Part shown: piece by piece, positions 22,352 to 33,705 of the stretch
Numbering within the stretch: the stretch's first letter is position 1
How the letters are laid out: each line of letters opens with the position of its first letter
Origin: Gemmatimonadota bacterium
GTDB taxonomy: Bacteria; JAAXHH01
DNA: 64,000 nucleotides
Direction of reading: 5' to 3'
NCBI GenBank assembly: GCA_009841265.1
Contig: VXMB01000014.1
Span: 479,490-543,489, forward strand
Program-made: the position numbers and the translations under genes
The notes under the pieces: model-generated
Databases searched by the model: none
Seen by the model: the letters and a program-made list of their open reading frames with translations, nothing else
What the model was told of the DNA's origin: nothing

Positions 22352-22891
22352 TCAGGCCGCCCCGGTCTTGCCGGCTTTCCTGCGTACCTGTTCGTTGTCG
22401 TAGCGAATGCCCTTGCCCTTGTAGGGTTCCGGCTTCTTGAACGACCGGATCACCGCGGCCACCTGGCCTACGAGCTGCTTGTCGATGCCCCGGACCGTAA
22501 TCCGGTTGCCATCGGTCACCTCGAGGTCCACGTCCGGCGGCGCCTGGAAGATCACGGGGTGGGAATACCCCAGGGTGAGCGTCAGGTTGCTGCCCTTGAG
22601 CTCCGCCCGGTAGCCCACGCCGACGATCTCGAGCGTCCGGTCGTACCCGTTGACGACGCCTTCCACCATGTTGGCGATCAGTGAACGGTTCAGCCCGTGC
22701 AGCGCGCGTGACTGCCTGGATTCGTTCTGACGGGCCACCACCAGGTGCCCGTCTTCCAGTACGGCGCTGATCTGCGTGGGTATCCGGTGGGAAAGCTCGC
22801 CCTTCGGACCCTTCACCTTGACGGTCCGGTCGTCTATCGATACCTGGACCCCGTCCGGGATCGCTATCGGCAGTTTACCTATTCGTGACAC
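22352..22891 (-). CDS. rplF: 50S ribosomal protein L6
   Basis: 179 residues from a GTG at 22891 preceded by GGAAGGAG. It has the duplicated L6 fold: [15 protein letters not shown] at the start and the C-terminal signature [12 protein letters not shown]. It lies near the GTPase-associated centre. Confidence 0.96.
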   Translation of the reverse strand: MSRIGKLPIAIPDGVQVSIDDRTVKVKGPKGELSHRIPTQISAVLEDGHLVVARQNESRQSRALHGLNRSLIANMVEGVVNGYDRTLEIVGVGYRAELKGSNLTLTLGYSHPVIFQAPPDVDLEVTDGNRITVRGIDKQLVGQVAAVIRSFKKPEPYKGKGIRYDNEQVRRKAGKTGAA

Positions 22892-22915
22892 CCCGACTCC
22901 TTCCGGTGTTCCTGG

Positions 22916-23314
22916 CTACCAGACGTAGCACAACACTTCGCCGCCCGTATTCAGCTGGCGCGCTTCGCGGTCCGTGACGATGCCTTTGGGCGTGCTCAAA
23001 ATAGCCACGCCGAGGCCGTTCAGGACCCTGGGCAGGCCGTCCGCCTTCACGTACACCCGCCGGCCGGGCTTGCTGATGCGCTTGAGCGTGGAAATGATCG
23101 ATTCGCCCACCGGTCCGTACCTGAGGTAGATCCGGATGATGCCCTGTTTCCCGTCTTCCACCTGGGTATAGTGGCTGATGAACTTGTGGTTCAGCAGGAT
23201 ACGGGCGATTTCCGCCTTTACCTTCGAGGCCGGCACTTCGACCCGCTGGTGCTTCGCCTGGCACGCGTTGCGTATCCGGGTCAGCATATCCGCGATCGGA
23301 TCCGTCATTGACAT
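22916..23314 (-). CDS. rpsH: 30S ribosomal protein S8
   Basis: 132 residues. [15 protein letters not shown] at the start and the C-terminal [14 protein letters not shown] identify S8, a primary 16S rRNA-binding protein and the known autoregulator of spc-type operons. A GGGAG precedes the ATG. Confidence 0.97.
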   Translation of the reverse strand: MSMTDPIADMLTRIRNACQAKHQRVEVPASKVKAEIARILLNHKFISHYTQVEDGKQGIIRIYLRYGPVGESIISTLKRISKPGRRVYVKADGLPRVLNGLGVAILSTPKGIVTDREARQLNTGGEVLCYVW

Positions 23315-23348
23315 CTTGCGGTTCTCCCTGAGAAACAGCCCCGTGCTG

Positions 23349-23534
23349 CTACCAGCTGGCCTTTGTCACACCCGGAATCTCGCCCTGCAGGGCCAGCGTC
23401 CGGAAACAGATGCGACAGATTCCGAAGCGGCGCATGTAGGCGCGGGGGCGTCCGCACTGCCTGCAACGGCTGTACGCGCGCACCTTGTATTTCGGCTTTC
23501 TATTCGCCTTTGCGATCAACGACTTCTTGGCCAC
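23349..23534 (-). CDS. rpsN: 30S ribosomal protein S14, zinc-type
   Basis: 61 residues from a GTG at 23534 with AGAGGGGG upstream; the longer open frame is not used. It is the short S14 form with two CxxC pairs (CRQC and CRIC) that bind zinc. It lies between rplE and rpsH as expected. Confidence 0.95.
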   Translation of the reverse strand: MAKKSLIAKANRKPKYKVRAYSRCRQCGRPRAYMRRFGICRICFRTLALQGEIPGVTKASW

Positions 23535-23613
23535 TCGTCCCCCTCTCGGTATTTCAGATTTCCGGCTCGAAACCGGCGGTCCGTTTGGTCCGGTCCGCCC
23601 TGCCTGCCGGACC

Positions 23614-24162
23614 CTACACCGGCTGATCCCTGAAGGGCATGCCGAGATGCCTGAGCAGCTCCGCACTCTCCTCGTCGGTATCCGCCGAAGTTACGATCGT
23701 GATGTCCATGCCCCGGAACAGGTCGACCTGGTCGTAGTCGATTTCGGGAAAGATCGTCTGCTCGGTCAACCCGAGGGTATAGTTTCCCCGACCGTCGAAC
23801 GACCTCGTCGACACGCCGCGGAAGTCGCGGATACGGGGGATCGCCACGTTGATCAGGCGATCGAGAAACTCGTACATGCGGGCGCCCCGGAGGGTCACCC
23901 GACAGCCGACAGGCATGCCTTCCCGTATCTTGAAATTCGAAATGGACTTCCTGGCCCGGGTCACCACGGCCTTCTGCCCGGTAATCGCCGTCAGTTCCGA
24001 AACGGCGCTGTCCAGCAGGCTCGCGTTCTGCGATCCCTCGCCCACGCCCATGTTCAGGACCACTTTCTCGATGCGCGGCACCTGCATGGTGTTGCCGTAG
24101 CCGAAGTGCTGCAAAAGCGCGGGCCTGATCTCGCTGTTGTATTGTTCTTTCAATCTTGCCAT
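23614..24162 (-). CDS. rplE: 50S ribosomal protein L5
   Basis: 182 residues. [19 protein letters not shown] and [18 protein letters not shown] are L5 signatures. It binds 5S rRNA and contacts S13 across the subunit interface. It starts 13 bases after the short rplX. Confidence 0.97.
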   Translation of the reverse strand: MARLKEQYNSEIRPALLQHFGYGNTMQVPRIEKVVLNMGVGEGSQNASLLDSAVSELTAITGQKAVVTRARKSISNFKIREGMPVGCRVTLRGARMYEFLDRLINVAIPRIRDFRGVSTRSFDGRGNYTLGLTEQTIFPEIDYDQVDLFRGMDITIVTSADTDEESAELLRHLGMPFRDQPV

Positions 24163-24175
24163 GTTCGTATTCCCG

Positions 24176-24400
24176 TTATCCCTCGGCGATCACTTTCACG
24201 TTGGACGCGTGCAAGGGGGCCTCTTTTTCGAGCCGGCCGCCCTGCGGATTGGTCTGGGTGGGTCGCGTGTGGCGCGTAACGAAGTTCAGCCCTTCCACGA
24301 TGACCTTGTTCTTTTCCGGCAACACCTTCAGCACCCGTCCGGTCTCGCCGCGGGAATCGCCGGTGAGCACTACGACGGTATCGCCCTTCTTGACATGCAT
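24176..24400 (-). CDS. rplX: 50S ribosomal protein L24, unusually short
   Basis: 74 residues, against roughly 100-105 in most bacteria. The N-terminal KOW motif ([21 protein letters not shown]) and the [15 protein letters not shown] segment are intact. The protein then stops at KVIAEG, without the usual ~30-residue C-terminal extension. rplE starts 13 bases later, so there is no room for a frameshifted remainder. L24 initiates large-subunit assembly. The shortening looks genuine rather than a sequencing error. Confidence 0.92.
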   Translation of the reverse strand: MHVKKGDTVVVLTGDSRGETGRVLKVLPEKNKVIVEGLNFVTRHTRPTQTNPQGGRLEKEAPLHASNVKVIAEG

Positions 24401-24420
24401 CCGATCAGCTCCTTCCCACC

Positions 24421-24475
24421 GGCTTTCCGTTCGCCGGCCTACCCGTCGGCCTTTCCGCTCGCCGGCCTACCGTTC
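24421..24475. repeat. Two ~28-bp tandem repeats in the rplN-rplX spacer
   Basis: 24421-24447 and 24448-24475 are near-identical copies differing by a few substitutions and a one-base indel. They fill most of the 91-bp spacer. Confidence 0.7.
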
Positions 24476-24491
24476 GCCGGGCATCCGGGCC

Positions 24492-24860
24492 CTAGAGGAC
24501 CTCGGGGGCCAGCGAAACGATGCGGGTGTATTCGCGCTCGCGCAGTTCCCGGGCGACGGGGCCGAATATGCGCGTTCCCCTCGGTTCGCCCTGGTCGTCG
24601 ATCAGTACGGCCGCGTTCTCATCGAACCGGATATAGGTCCCGTCGCGGCGCCGCACTTCCTTGCGGACCCGCACGACCACGGCCTTTACCACCTCGCCCT
24701 TCTTCACCGAACCACCGGGAGCGGCTTCCTTCACCGATCCCACGAACCGGTCGCCCACGCTGGCGTACCGCCGGCCGGTGCCGCCCAGGACCTTGATGCA
24801 GCGGACCTGCCGGGCGCCCGTGTTGTCCGCGACGTTCAACCAGGTATACTCTTGAATCAT
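24492..24860 (-). CDS. rplN: 50S ribosomal protein L14
   Basis: 122 residues from the ATG at 24860 ([17 protein letters not shown]), the standard length. An in-frame ATG at 24899 would add an unlikely acidic leader. RCIKVLGG and [20 protein letters not shown] are diagnostic. It is an intersubunit bridge protein. Confidence 0.96.
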   Translation of the reverse strand: MIQEYTWLNVADNTGARQVRCIKVLGGTGRRYASVGDRFVGSVKEAAPGGSVKKGEVVKAVVVRVRKEVRRRDGTYIRFDENAAVLIDDQGEPRGTRIFGPVARELREREYTRIVSLAPEVL

Positions 24861-24912
24861 CTTGTTTCTTTCCCGTTCGTCGTCTTCCTGATCCTGCACC
24901 TTGCTTCCGGAA

Positions 24913-24972
24913 GACTGGACCTGTTCCGACTGGACCTGTTCCGACTGGACCTGTTCCGACTAGACCTGTTCC
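24913..24972. repeat. Four 15-bp tandem repeats starting at the rpsQ stop codon
   Basis: Units at 24913-24927, 24928-24942, 24943-24957 and 24958-24972 are identical except for one base in the last unit. That base (T for C on the coding strand) creates the TAG stop of rpsQ. The array therefore duplicates the rpsQ 3' end into the spacer. Confidence 0.92.
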
Positions 24973-25223
24973 GCGCGCTGGATGACTTCCGTCAGCCGCC
25001 AGCGCTTGTTCTTGCTCAGCGGACGCGTCTCCGTGACCCGGACGATATCGCCGATCCGGCAAGTCTGTTCCTCGTCATGGACCGTCAGCTTGGTGGTGCG
25101 CCGCACGTACCTGCCGTAGAAAGGATGCTTCACCATCCGTTCTACGGCGATGGTGATAGTCTTTTCCATCTTGTTGCTGGTTACGCGTCCCACGCGGTTC
25201 TTCCTGTGTCCCCGCTCCTTCAT
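24960..25223 (-). CDS. rpsQ: 30S ribosomal protein S17
   Basis: 87 residues with the OB-fold core: [30 protein letters not shown] and the [18 protein letters not shown] signature. GGGAG precedes the ATG. Its last codons (GAACAGGTC TAG) are the first unit of a 15-bp tandem repeat that continues downstream. Confidence 0.96.
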   Translation of the reverse strand: MKERGHRKNRVGRVTSNKMEKTITIAVERMVKHPFYGRYVRRTTKLTVHDEEQTCRIGDIVRVTETRPLSKNKRWRLTEVIQRAEQV

Positions 25224-25261
25224 GCGTCTTCTCCCGGATCACCCTGTCCGTCTTCCCGGTT

Positions 25262-25480
25262 CTAATCGCCCGCCGCCTGGATGGATCGGATCTGGAGTTC
25301 ATCCTCGTGCAGTAGCGTTAGAATCCGGGCGATTTCCCGGCGCGACGACGAAATGCGCTTCGCATCCGCCATCTGCCGCGTCGCCTTCTGAAAATTCAGG
25401 TTGAAGATCTCTTCCCTCAGTTCGGCCACCCGGTCGCGGAGCTCTGTCTCGGACAGTTGACGAAGTTCGTACAGTTTCAT
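25262..25480 (-). CDS. rpmC: 50S ribosomal protein L29
   Basis: 72-residue helical protein. ELREEIFNLNFQKATRQ is the L29 signature. It sits at the peptide-exit tunnel where trigger factor and SRP dock. It is 27 bp after rplP. Confidence 0.95.
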   Translation of the reverse strand: MKLYELRQLSETELRDRVAELREEIFNLNFQKATRQMADAKRISSSRREIARILTLLHEDELQIRSIQAAGD

Positions 25481-25507
25481 GCCTTCCCTTCCTCGAGAAC
25501 AGGCCCG

Positions 25508-25924
25508 CTAGAGGTCTTCGCGGACCACCAGGCGTGTCTTGACCGACAACTTCTGCTGGGCCAGCGCGATGGACTCCCGGGCCATATCGGAGGCCACGCC
25601 CCGCAGTTCGAAAAGAATGCGTCCGGGCTTCACCACGGCCACCCAGTTTCCGGTGGGGCTGCCCTTGCCCTTTCCCATGCGCGTCTCGGCGGGCTTTTCG
25701 GTGAGGACCTTGTCCGGAAAGATCCGGATCCACACCTTGCCGCCACGCCGCATGTGATGGACCATGGCGATACGGGCCGCTTCGATCTGCCGGTTGGTGA
25801 CCCAGCCCGGTTCCAGCGCCTGAATACCGTAATCGCCGAATTCCAGCGTGGCGCCGCGGGTCGCGATGCCCGTCATGCGGCCGCGCTGTCTCTTGCGGTA
25901 CTTCAGTCGCTTCGGCATTAACAT
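25508..25924 (-). CDS. rplP: 50S ribosomal protein L16
   Basis: 138 residues. The start at 25924 ([11 protein letters not shown]) is favoured because GAGGAG lies 8 bases upstream; MPKR at 25918 is the alternative. [27 protein letters not shown] sequence and [13 protein letters not shown] identify L16, which contacts A-site tRNA. Confidence 0.96.
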   Translation of the reverse strand: MLMPKRLKYRKRQRGRMTGIATRGATLEFGDYGIQALEPGWVTNRQIEAARIAMVHHMRRGGKVWIRIFPDKVLTEKPAETRMGKGKGSPTGNWVAVVKPGRILFELRGVASDMARESIALAQQKLSVKTRLVVREDL

Positions 25925-26011
25925 CTCGATATCTCCTCGAATATTCCCGTCTGGTCGCGTACGCGGCGGGCAACCGGTCCCGAAGGGCCGAATCCCACCC
26001 GGCGACCCGTC

Positions 26012-26677
26012 CTATAACGTCGTCTGTCCTGCCCCGGCTTCCCCTTCTTCACCCTTGATGATCTCACCCTTGCAGATCCACACCTTGATGCCGATGCACC
26101 CGTAGGTGGTATGGGCGGTGGACCGCGCGTAGTCGATGTCCGCCCGGAGCGTGTGAAGCGGTACGCGTCCGTCGTTGAAGGATTCGGACCGGGACATCTC
26201 CGCGCCGCCGAGCCGGCCGCCGCAGGTGATCTTGATGCCCTCGGCGCCCATGCGCATGGCCGCGGTGATGGATTTCTTCATGGCTCTGCGGAAACTGATC
26301 CGCTGTTCGATCTGCCGGGCGATGCTGTCGCCGATCAACTGGGCGTCCAGTTCCGGACGGCGGATCTCCTGTATGTTGATGTAGATCTCTTTTCCGGTCA
26401 GATGCTGAAGTTCATCCCTGAGTTTGTCCACTTCGGCGCCCTTGCGTCCGATCACGATGCCGGGACGTGCGGTGTGTATGGTAATGGTGGCCTTCTGCGG
26501 CGCACGCTCGATTTCGACCTTGGCGATGCCGGCCCGCGTGAGGCGGCTCTTGACGTAGCGGCGGATCATGAGGTCTTCCTGGAGCAGGTCCGCCATGTTT
26601 CGGTCGGAATACCAGTTGGACTGCCAGGTCTTGATCACGCCAAGACGGAAACCGATCGGATGTGTTTTCTGGCCCAC
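26012..26677 (-). CDS. rpsC: 30S ribosomal protein S3
   Basis: 221 residues from a GTG at 26677 with AGGAG 8 bases upstream ([13 protein letters not shown]). The KH domain contains [18 protein letters not shown], and the C-terminal domain contains [12 protein letters not shown] and [11 protein letters not shown]. It forms the mRNA-entry helicase of the 30S subunit. Confidence 0.97.
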   Translation of the reverse strand: MGQKTHPIGFRLGVIKTWQSNWYSDRNMADLLQEDLMIRRYVKSRLTRAGIAKVEIERAPQKATITIHTARPGIVIGRKGAEVDKLRDELQHLTGKEIYINIQEIRRPELDAQLIGDSIARQIEQRISFRRAMKKSITAAMRMGAEGIKITCGGRLGGAEMSRSESFNDGRVPLHTLRADIDYARSTAHTTYGCIGIKVWICKGEIIKGEEGEAGAGQTTL

Positions 26678-26744
26678 TTCGTCAACTCCTGTCGTCGGGA
26701 CTCCCGGGTGAATGGCCGTCCGCGCCTGTCCGGGCTAGTCCAGG

Positions 26745-27083
26745 CTAGTCCGCGACCACCACGGTGATATGGCTGGTGCGCTTCCGGATCGTGGACGCGC
26801 TGCCGCGGGGTCCATAATGGATGCGTTTCATGACCGGACCGCCGTCGACGTAAACGGTCTTGATCTTCAGGTCCTCGATATCCAGCGTGTGTTCGTCGTC
26901 CACGTTCATGGCGTTCGCCGTCGCGGAACGCACGGTCTTCTCGAGCGGCCGGGCGCATGCCTTGGGCACGAACTGAAGAATGTTCAGGGCTTCCTGCACG
27001 GACCGGCCGCGGATCATGTCCGCCACCTGGCGTATCTTGCGTGCGGAGCCGCGTACCTGCCGCGCCGTTGCACGGGCTTCCAT
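26745..27083 (-). CDS. rplV: 50S ribosomal protein L22
   Basis: 112 residues. SARKIRQVADMIRGRSVQEAL and GPRGSASTIRKRTSHITVVV are typical; the extended hairpin reaches the exit tunnel. A ~10-bp direct repeat containing the TAG stop (26725-26750) extends past the end. Confidence 0.96.
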   Translation of the reverse strand: MEARATARQVRGSARKIRQVADMIRGRSVQEALNILQFVPKACARPLEKTVRSATANAMNVDDEHTLDIEDLKIKTVYVDGGPVMKRIHYGPRGSASTIRKRTSHITVVVAD

Positions 27084-27118
27084 CTTTTCTGTTCTCCCTG
27101 TTCTCTAGCGTCCGGTTA

Positions 27119-27406
27119 CTACTTCAACTGCGTGGAACGTTCCGTGACCCGTCCGCTGTGCCCCCGGTAGGTGCGCGTCGGCGCGAATTCACCGAGCTTG
27201 TGGCCCACCATGTTCTCCGAGATGTAGACCGGAATAAACTTGTTGCCGTTGTGAATGGCCAGCGTATGGCCGACGAAGTCCGGCGTGATCGTACTGGCGC
27301 GGGCCCAGGTGCGGACCACCCGCTTCTCGCCGGTCCGGTTCAGTTCGTCGATCTTCTTCTTGATGCTGTCGTCAATGTACGGTCCCTTCTTGACCGAACG
27401 GCCCAT
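27119..27406 (-). CDS. rpsS: 30S ribosomal protein S19
   Basis: 95 residues from the second of two adjacent ATGs (27406), which has better spacing to GGGAGG. It begins [13 protein letters not shown] and contains [27 protein letters not shown] sequence. It lies in the head of the 30S subunit. Confidence 0.96.
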   Translation of the reverse strand: MGRSVKKGPYIDDSIKKKIDELNRTGEKRVVRTWARASTITPDFVGHTLAIHNGNKFIPVYISENMVGHKLGEFAPTRTYRGHSGRVTERSTQLK

Positions 27407-27432
27407 CATCGCCTCCCGCGATCTTCCTTCGA

Positions 27433-28257
27433 CTATTTACGCCGCTTGATGATCTGCGAATCCGATTTCTTGTTCTTCTTGCGCGTCCGCAGGCCCTTGG
27501 TCTTCTTTCCCCACGGAGACACGGGGTGCCGGCCGCCTGAACTCTTGCCTTCTCCACCGCCCATGGGGTGATCCACGGGGTTCTTCGCCACGCCGCGGGA
27601 ATAGCCGCGCCGTCCCAGCCACCGGGCGCGCCCGGCCTTGCCGAGCGATATGTTCTCGTGGTCCGTGTTGCCCACCTGCCCGATCGTGGCGGAACAGGCC
27701 TCGGGTACCCGCCGGATTTCCCCGGAGGGCAGGCGCAACTGGGCAAAACCGCCGTCCCGCGACATCAACTGGGCGGCCCCGCCGGCGGACCGTACGAGCT
27801 GTCCGCCGCGACCGGGCGTAAGCTCGATGTTGTGCAGCATCGTACCCAGGGGGATGTGGTCCAGTGGCATATGGTTGCCGCTCCGGATCTCCGCCTGGCT
27901 TCCGGACATGACCGTATGACCCACTGACAGGCCGAGCGGCGCGAGGATGTAGCGCTTCTCGCCGTCCGCGTAGTGCAGCAGCGCGATCCGCGCCGAACGG
28001 TTCGGATCGTACTCGATGGCATGGACCCTGGCCGGGACGCCGGTCTTGTCGCGCCGGAAATCGATGACGCGGTAGCGCCGCTTGTGGCCGCCGCCGCGGT
28101 GGCGGGCCGTCGTGCGTCCCAGGTTGTTCCGCCCGCCCGATTTCTTCAGGGGACGGACGAGGGAGGACTCCGGCGTTTCCTTCGTGATCTCCTTGAAGGA
28201 GGACACGGTCTTGAACCGCTGGCCGGGGGTCTTGGGTCTGAAGGTGCGTACTGCCAT
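27433..28257 (-). CDS. rplB: 50S ribosomal protein L2
   Basis: 274 residues. [16 protein letters not shown], the [24 protein letters not shown] region (with the conserved His of GGGEG neighbourhood) and the basic [13 protein letters not shown] tail are diagnostic. It is essential for subunit association and peptidyl transfer. GAGGAA lies 10 bases upstream of the ATG. Confidence 0.97.
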   Translation of the reverse strand: MAVRTFRPKTPGQRFKTVSSFKEITKETPESSLVRPLKKSGGRNNLGRTTARHRGGGHKRRYRVIDFRRDKTGVPARVHAIEYDPNRSARIALLHYADGEKRYILAPLGLSVGHTVMSGSQAEIRSGNHMPLDHIPLGTMLHNIELTPGRGGQLVRSAGGAAQLMSRDGGFAQLRLPSGEIRRVPEACSATIGQVGNTDHENISLGKAGRARWLGRRGYSRGVAKNPVDHPMGGGEGKSSGGRHPVSPWGKKTKGLRTRKKNKKSDSQIIKRRK

Positions 28258-28331
28258 AACTTGTGTTCCTCTTCGGGCCGCACGCGGTCACGACCCGGCT
28301 CGGCCGGGCATGACCGGGGCGGACCCCGCGA

Positions 28332-28625
28332 TCAGGTTCCCGTGTACAGGTCGATGATATCGCCGTCGGCGAGTTTTACGATGGCCTTCTTCCAGTCGGG
28401 TCTGCGTCCCTCGAAACGTCCGAGACGCTTAATCTTGCCCTTCATGCGGAGGGTGCGCACCGACTCGACCTGCACGTCGAAGATCTCTTCGATGGCCCGC
28501 TTGATTTCCAGTTTGTTCACGTCCCTGGCCACTTCGAACACGTACTTGTTCTGCTCTTCCTGAAGCACGTGGTTCTTCTCCGTCACCAGGGGGCGGGACA
28601 CGATAGCCCGTGGGTCCTTCGTCAT
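28332..28625 (-). CDS. rplW: 50S ribosomal protein L23
   Basis: 97 residues from [17 protein letters not shown] at 28625. The start overlaps the rplD stop by 4 bp (ATGA); the longer open frame upstream lies inside rpl[22 protein letters not shown] is characteristic. It is the exit-tunnel docking site for trigger factor and SRP. Confidence 0.96.
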   Translation of the reverse strand: MTKDPRAIVSRPLVTEKNHVLQEEQNKYVFEVARDVNKLEIKRAIEEIFDVQVESVRTLRMKGKIKRLGRFEGRRPDWKKAIVKLADGDIIDLYTGT

Positions 28626-29254
28626 GATTTCAACGCCTCCTCCACCTGCTTCAGCCCCTCGCGCGTAAAGATGAGGCAGTCGCTGCGCAGTATCTCGTGC
28701 ACGTGGGTGTCGGTGGCCACGTTGATGTCCACGTCGACGATGTTGCGGCAGGACTTGTACACGGCGTCGTCGCTTCGGTCCATGAGCACCAGGCACTTCC
28801 TGTCGCGCACGTTCATGTTGGACAGCACGGAAACCATCTGGCGCGTCTTCGGCGCATCGAATTCGAGCGACTCGATCACGAGCACGGAACCGCTCTGCGC
28901 GCGGGTCGAAAGCACGGACTTGAGCGCGAGACGACGCACTTTCTTCGGTATCTCGTACCGGTAGTCGCGGGGCTTCGGTCCGTGGGCCCTGCCGCCCCCG
29001 ATGCGAACCGGGGACCGCCTGGAGCCCATGCGCGCCCTGCCCAGGCCCTTCTGCCTGAACATCTTCTTCCCGGTGTAGGACACTTCCGAACGGGTCTGCG
29101 CGCTGGCCGTGCCCTGCCGCTGGTTGGCACGGTACATCTTTTCCGCTTCGTACATGGCGTGCGCATTGGCGGAAATGCCGAAGACCGATTCTTCGAGATC
29201 GATCTGGCCCTGTTCCGTCCCGTCGCTGTTGAACAATTTCGCTGCTACCGGCAT
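28622..29254 (-). CDS. rplD: 50S ribosomal protein L4
   Basis: 210 residues starting [12 protein letters not shown] at 29254. The tunnel loop [22 protein letters not shown] and [17 protein letters not shown] are L4 signatures. In E. coli L4 autoregulates the S10 operon; whether it does so here is unknown because the S10 leader position is occupied by tuf1. Confidence 0.96.
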   Translation of the reverse strand: MPVAAKLFNSDGTEQGQIDLEESVFGISANAHAMYEAEKMYRANQRQGTASAQTRSEVSYTGKKMFRQKGLGRARMGSRRSPVRIGGGRAHGPKPRDYRYEIPKKVRRLALKSVLSTRAQSGSVLVIESLEFDAPKTRQMVSVLSNMNVRDRKCLVLMDRSDDAVYKSCRNIVDVDINVATDTHVHEILRSDCLIFTREGLKQVEEALKS

Positions 29255-29295
29255 GATTGCTCCCAACGTGCCTTCTTCAGGTCCGGGCCTTCCGC

Positions 29296-29919
29296 CTAAC
29301 CGGCCCGGTTGATCAGTACGTATCCGTTCCGGTGTCCCGGCACCGCGCCCTTCACCAGGAGGATGTTCTTCTCGGCGTCCACGCCGACCACCTGCAGGTT
29401 CCTGACGGTCACGCGCTTGTTGCCCATCCGACCGCCCATGCGGGTGCCCTTGAAGACCTTGGACGGCGTCGCGCTCTGTCCGATCGATCCGGGATGGCGC
29501 CAGCGGTCGCTCTGTCCGCGGGTCTTGTCGCCGCCCTTGAAACCGTGCCGCTTGACGACGCCCTGGAACCCCCGGCCCTTGAAGTAACCCGTCACGTCCA
29601 CGAGTTCGCCGGTCTCGAAAATGTCCGCACCGACGACCTGTCCGGGTTCGCAGGCCTCGATGTCCTGCACCGCGACCTCCCGGACGATGCGCTGCGGTTC
29701 GACCTTCGCCTTCTTGAAGTGGCCCTGCAGCGGCCGGGTCGTCTGCTTCTCCTTCTTCGCTTCGAAACCGATCTGCGCCGCCTCGTAGCCGTCGCATTCC
29801 AGCGTCTTCACCTGGGTGACGTAACAGGGACCCGCCTCGATCACCGTGACCGGTACCGCGTCGCCGTTCTCGGCAAAGACCTGGCTCATCCCGATTTTCC
29901 TGCCGATCAGTCCGTGCAT
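29296..29919 (-). CDS. rplC: 50S ribosomal protein L3
   Basis: 207 residues. IGRKIGMSQVFAENGDAVPVT at the start and GSIGQSATPSKVFKGTRMGGRMGN near residue 150 are L3 signatures, including the Gln that is methylated by PrmB in E. coli. It lies close to the peptidyl-transferase centre. Confidence 0.97.
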   Translation of the reverse strand: MHGLIGRKIGMSQVFAENGDAVPVTVIEAGPCYVTQVKTLECDGYEAAQIGFEAKKEKQTTRPLQGHFKKAKVEPQRIVREVAVQDIEACEPGQVVGADIFETGELVDVTGYFKGRGFQGVVKRHGFKGGDKTRGQSDRWRHPGSIGQSATPSKVFKGTRMGGRMGNKRVTVRNLQVVGVDAEKNILLVKGAVPGHRNGYVLINRAG

Positions 29920-29930
29920 CTTCGAGGCTC

Positions 29931-30248
29931 CTACACCCTGATTTCCACGTCCACGCCGGCGGGCAGGTCCAGTTTCAGGAGCGCGTCCACCGTCTGCTGC
30001 GACGTGTCATAGATATCGATAAGGCGCTTGTGCACGCGCGTTTCGAATTGTTCCCGCGACTTCTTGTCGATAAAGGGAGAGCGCAGGACGGTATACACGG
30101 TCCGTTTCGTCGGCAACGGTATGGGTCCCATGACCCGCGCGCCGGCCCGCTGCGCCGCCTGGGTGATCTCCCTGGCCGACTTGTCCAGCATGGCGTGGTC
30201 GCAGGCCTTCAGCCTGATCCTGATCTTCTGGTCCGCCTGGTTGGCCAT
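29931..30248 (-). CDS. rpsJ: 30S ribosomal protein S10
   Basis: 105 residues. [20 protein letters not shown] and the [19 protein letters not shown] loop are diagnostic. It also serves as NusE in antitermination with NusB and NusG. AAGGAGG precedes the ATG. It starts 20 bp after tuf1, so str and S10 clusters appear to be one transcript. Confidence 0.97.
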   Translation of the reverse strand: MANQADQKIRIRLKACDHAMLDKSAREITQAAQRAGARVMGPIPLPTKRTVYTVLRSPFIDKKSREQFETRVHKRLIDIYDTSQQTVDALLKLDLPAGVDVEIRV

Positions 30249-30268
30249 GACGGCCTCCTTCTCCCGTG

Positions 30269-31459
<1,191 letters not shown>

Positions 31460-31486
31460 GCTGCAAATCCTCCAGATATTAAACCG

Positions 31487-33625
31487 TTATGCGCCGCCGC
31501 GAATCTTTTCCAGAATCTCCTGCTTGATACTCTCAGGCACTTCCGAGTAATGCGAGAACTGCATGGTGGACACGGCCCGTCCCTGCGTGGCGGAACGCAG
31601 TGCCGTCGTGTAGCCGAACATCTCGCTCAGGGGAACGGTGGCCGCCACGACCTGCGCGTCCGTCCGGGGAATGATCCCGCCGATGCGCCCCCGGCGCGCG
31701 TTCAGGTCGCCGACCACGGTGCCCACGTATTCGCTGGGGACCGCCACTTCCACGTCCATGACCGGTTCCAGCAACTCGGGTTCGGCCTTGCGCATGCCGT
31801 CCTGGAAGGCCATGGAGGCCGCCACCTTGAAGGCTACCTCGGACGAATCGACTTCGTGGTAGGAGCCGTCGTACAGGGTGACCTTGACGCCCTGCACCGT
31901 GTATCCGGCGAGCACGCCGTTATGGGCGGCTTCCCGGACGCCGGCCTCGACGGAAGAGATGAACTCCCTCGGGATGACCCCGCCGACGATGCCGTTCACG
32001 AATTCCACGCCGTCCCCGTCCTTCACCGGCTCCATATCGAGCCACACGTGCCCGAACTGCCCGCGTCCGCCCGACTGCCGCACGAATCGGCCTTCGCTCT
32101 TCACGGCCGTGCCGATGGTCTCCCGGTAGGCGACCTGGGGACGCCCCACGTTCGCTTCCACGCGGAACTCTCGCAGCATGCGGTCCACCAGGATCTCGAG
32201 GTGCAGTTCACCCATGCCGGAGATAATCAGCTGGCTGGTTTCTTCATCGGTATGTACGCGGAAAGTGGGATCTTCTTCGGAGAGCTTCTGGAGGGACTGG
32301 CTGAGCTTTTCTTCGTCCGCCCGGGTCTTGGGTTCGACCGCGACGGACATCACGGGCTTGGGAAACTCCATTGCTTCGAGGGCGATGGGCCACTCGGGGT
32401 CGCAAAGCGTATCGCCCGTCGCCACGACCTTTACCCCTACGAGCGCGACGATATCGCCCGCTTCGGCGGCCTTGAGCTGTTCCCTTTTGTTGGCGTGCAT
32501 CTGCAGGATCCGGCTGATTCGCTCGCGCCGGTTGGTCCTTGTATTCAGCACGTAACAGCCGGCGGGCAGCGTGCCGGAATAGATCCGGTAGAAGGCCAGC
32601 TTGCCCACGTGGGGATCAGTCATGATCTTGAAGGCGACGCCGGACAGCGGCGCGTCGGGCAGGCTCTCCCGCGTTTCCTGTTCGCCGGTCAAGGTATTCT
32701 TGCCCGTGACGGGCGGCACGTCCTGGGGCGACGGCAGGTAGTCGACGATCGCGTCGAGCAGCGCCTGGACGCCCTTGTTGCGAAAGGAAGAGCCCACCAG
32801 GACGGGGATCAGGCTGACCGACAGCGTGGCCCGGCGAATGGCGCTCTGCATTTCGGAAGCCGTCGGTTCCTCGCCGGCCAGGTAGGTCTCCATCAGTTCC
32901 TCGTCCACTTCGGCGAGGCTCTCGATCAGCTTGTTCCGGTGCTCCGCGGCGTATTCGACCAGGTCCTTCGGGATGTCGTGCTCGTCGTACGTGGCGCCCA
33001 TGTTGTCTTCGTGATAGCTGCGGGCTTTCATGGTGACCAGGTCGATGGACCCGGTAAACAGGTCGCCGGCGCCGATGGGCAGCTGGATCGGGATGGCGTT
33101 GGCCCCGAGCCGTTCGTGGATCATGTCGACGACCTGGTGGAAGTCCGCCCCGACGCGGTCGATCTTGTTCACGTACGCCAGGCGGGGCACGCCGTACTTG
33201 TCGGCCTGCCGCCACACGGTCTCGGACTGCGGCTCGACGCCGCCCACGGCACAAAAAATCGCCACGGAGCCGTCAAGCACGCGCAGCGATCGTTCCACCT
33301 CGACCGTGAAGTCGACGTGACCGGGCGTATCGATGATATTGATCCGGTGGTCGCGCCAGAAGGACGTCGTGGCCGCGGACGTGATCGTGATGCCCCGTTC
33401 GCGCTCCTGCTCCATCCAGTCCATGGTCGCGGCGCCGTCGTGCACCTCGCCCATTCGCCGCACGCGTCCCGTATAATAGAGGATGCGTTCGGTGGTGGTC
33501 GTCTTGCCCGCGTCGATATGGGCCATGATCCCGATGTTCCTGGTCTTTTCCAGGTTCGATTCGGAAGCGTGCTTATGGTATGCTTCGGACATTTTTTCTT
33601 TCGGCTTGATCGTTGTCTCAGTCAC
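31487..33625 (-). CDS. fusA: Elongation factor G
   Basis: 712 residues from a GTG at 33625 (GAGGT about 10 bases upstream). G motifs are [13 protein letters not shown], a DTPGHVDF box and NKIDRVG. Domain IV has [19 protein letters not shown] sequence, and domain V ends [20 protein letters not shown]. It drives translocation. A ~19-residue N-terminal extension ([19 protein letters not shown]) precedes the usual start. Confidence 0.97.
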   Translation of the reverse strand: MTETTIKPKEKMSEAYHKHASESNLEKTRNIGIMAHIDAGKTTTTERILYYTGRVRRMGEVHDGAATMDWMEQERERGITITSAATTSFWRDHRINIIDTPGHVDFTVEVERSLRVLDGSVAIFCAVGGVEPQSETVWRQADKYGVPRLAYVNKIDRVGADFHQVVDMIHERLGANAIPIQLPIGAGDLFTGSIDLVTMKARSYHEDNMGATYDEHDIPKDLVEYAAEHRNKLIESLAEVDEELMETYLAGEEPTASEMQSAIRRATLSVSLIPVLVGSSFRNKGVQALLDAIVDYLPSPQDVPPVTGKNTLTGEQETRESLPDAPLSGVAFKIMTDPHVGKLAFYRIYSGTLPAGCYVLNTRTNRRERISRILQMHANKREQLKAAEAGDIVALVGVKVVATGDTLCDPEWPIALEAMEFPKPVMSVAVEPKTRADEEKLSQSLQKLSEEDPTFRVHTDEETSQLIISGMGELHLEILVDRMLREFRVEANVGRPQVAYRETIGTAVKSEGRFVRQSGGRGQFGHVWLDMEPVKDGDGVEFVNGIVGGVIPREFISSVEAGVREAAHNGVLAGYTVQGVKVTLYDGSYHEVDSSEVAFKVAASMAFQDGMRKAEPELLEPVMDVEVAVPSEYVGTVVGDLNARRGRIGGIIPRTDAQVVAATVPLSEMFGYTTALRSATQGRAVSTMQFSHYSEVPESIKQEILEKIRGGA

Positions 33626-33647
33626 TGCGTCATCTACCTCATAAAGT

Positions 33648-33673
33648 ACGGATCATCGCGAGGGATGATCCGT
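33648..33673. other. Perfect 10-bp hairpin in the rpsG-fusA spacer
   Basis: Arms 33648-33657 and 33664-33673 with a 6-base loop. The T run (33673-33677) follows on the plus strand, i.e. antisense to both genes. It could stop antisense transcription or serve as a processing or regulatory hairpin just upstream of fusA. Confidence 0.55.
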
Positions 33674-33705
33674 TTTTACTGTTTCGACGTGATATCGATA
33701 CGCCG

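Noticed and set aside
24163..24175. Frameshift as the cause of the short L24
   Set aside because: Only 13 bases separate the rplX stop from rplE, too few for a missing ~30-residue tail.
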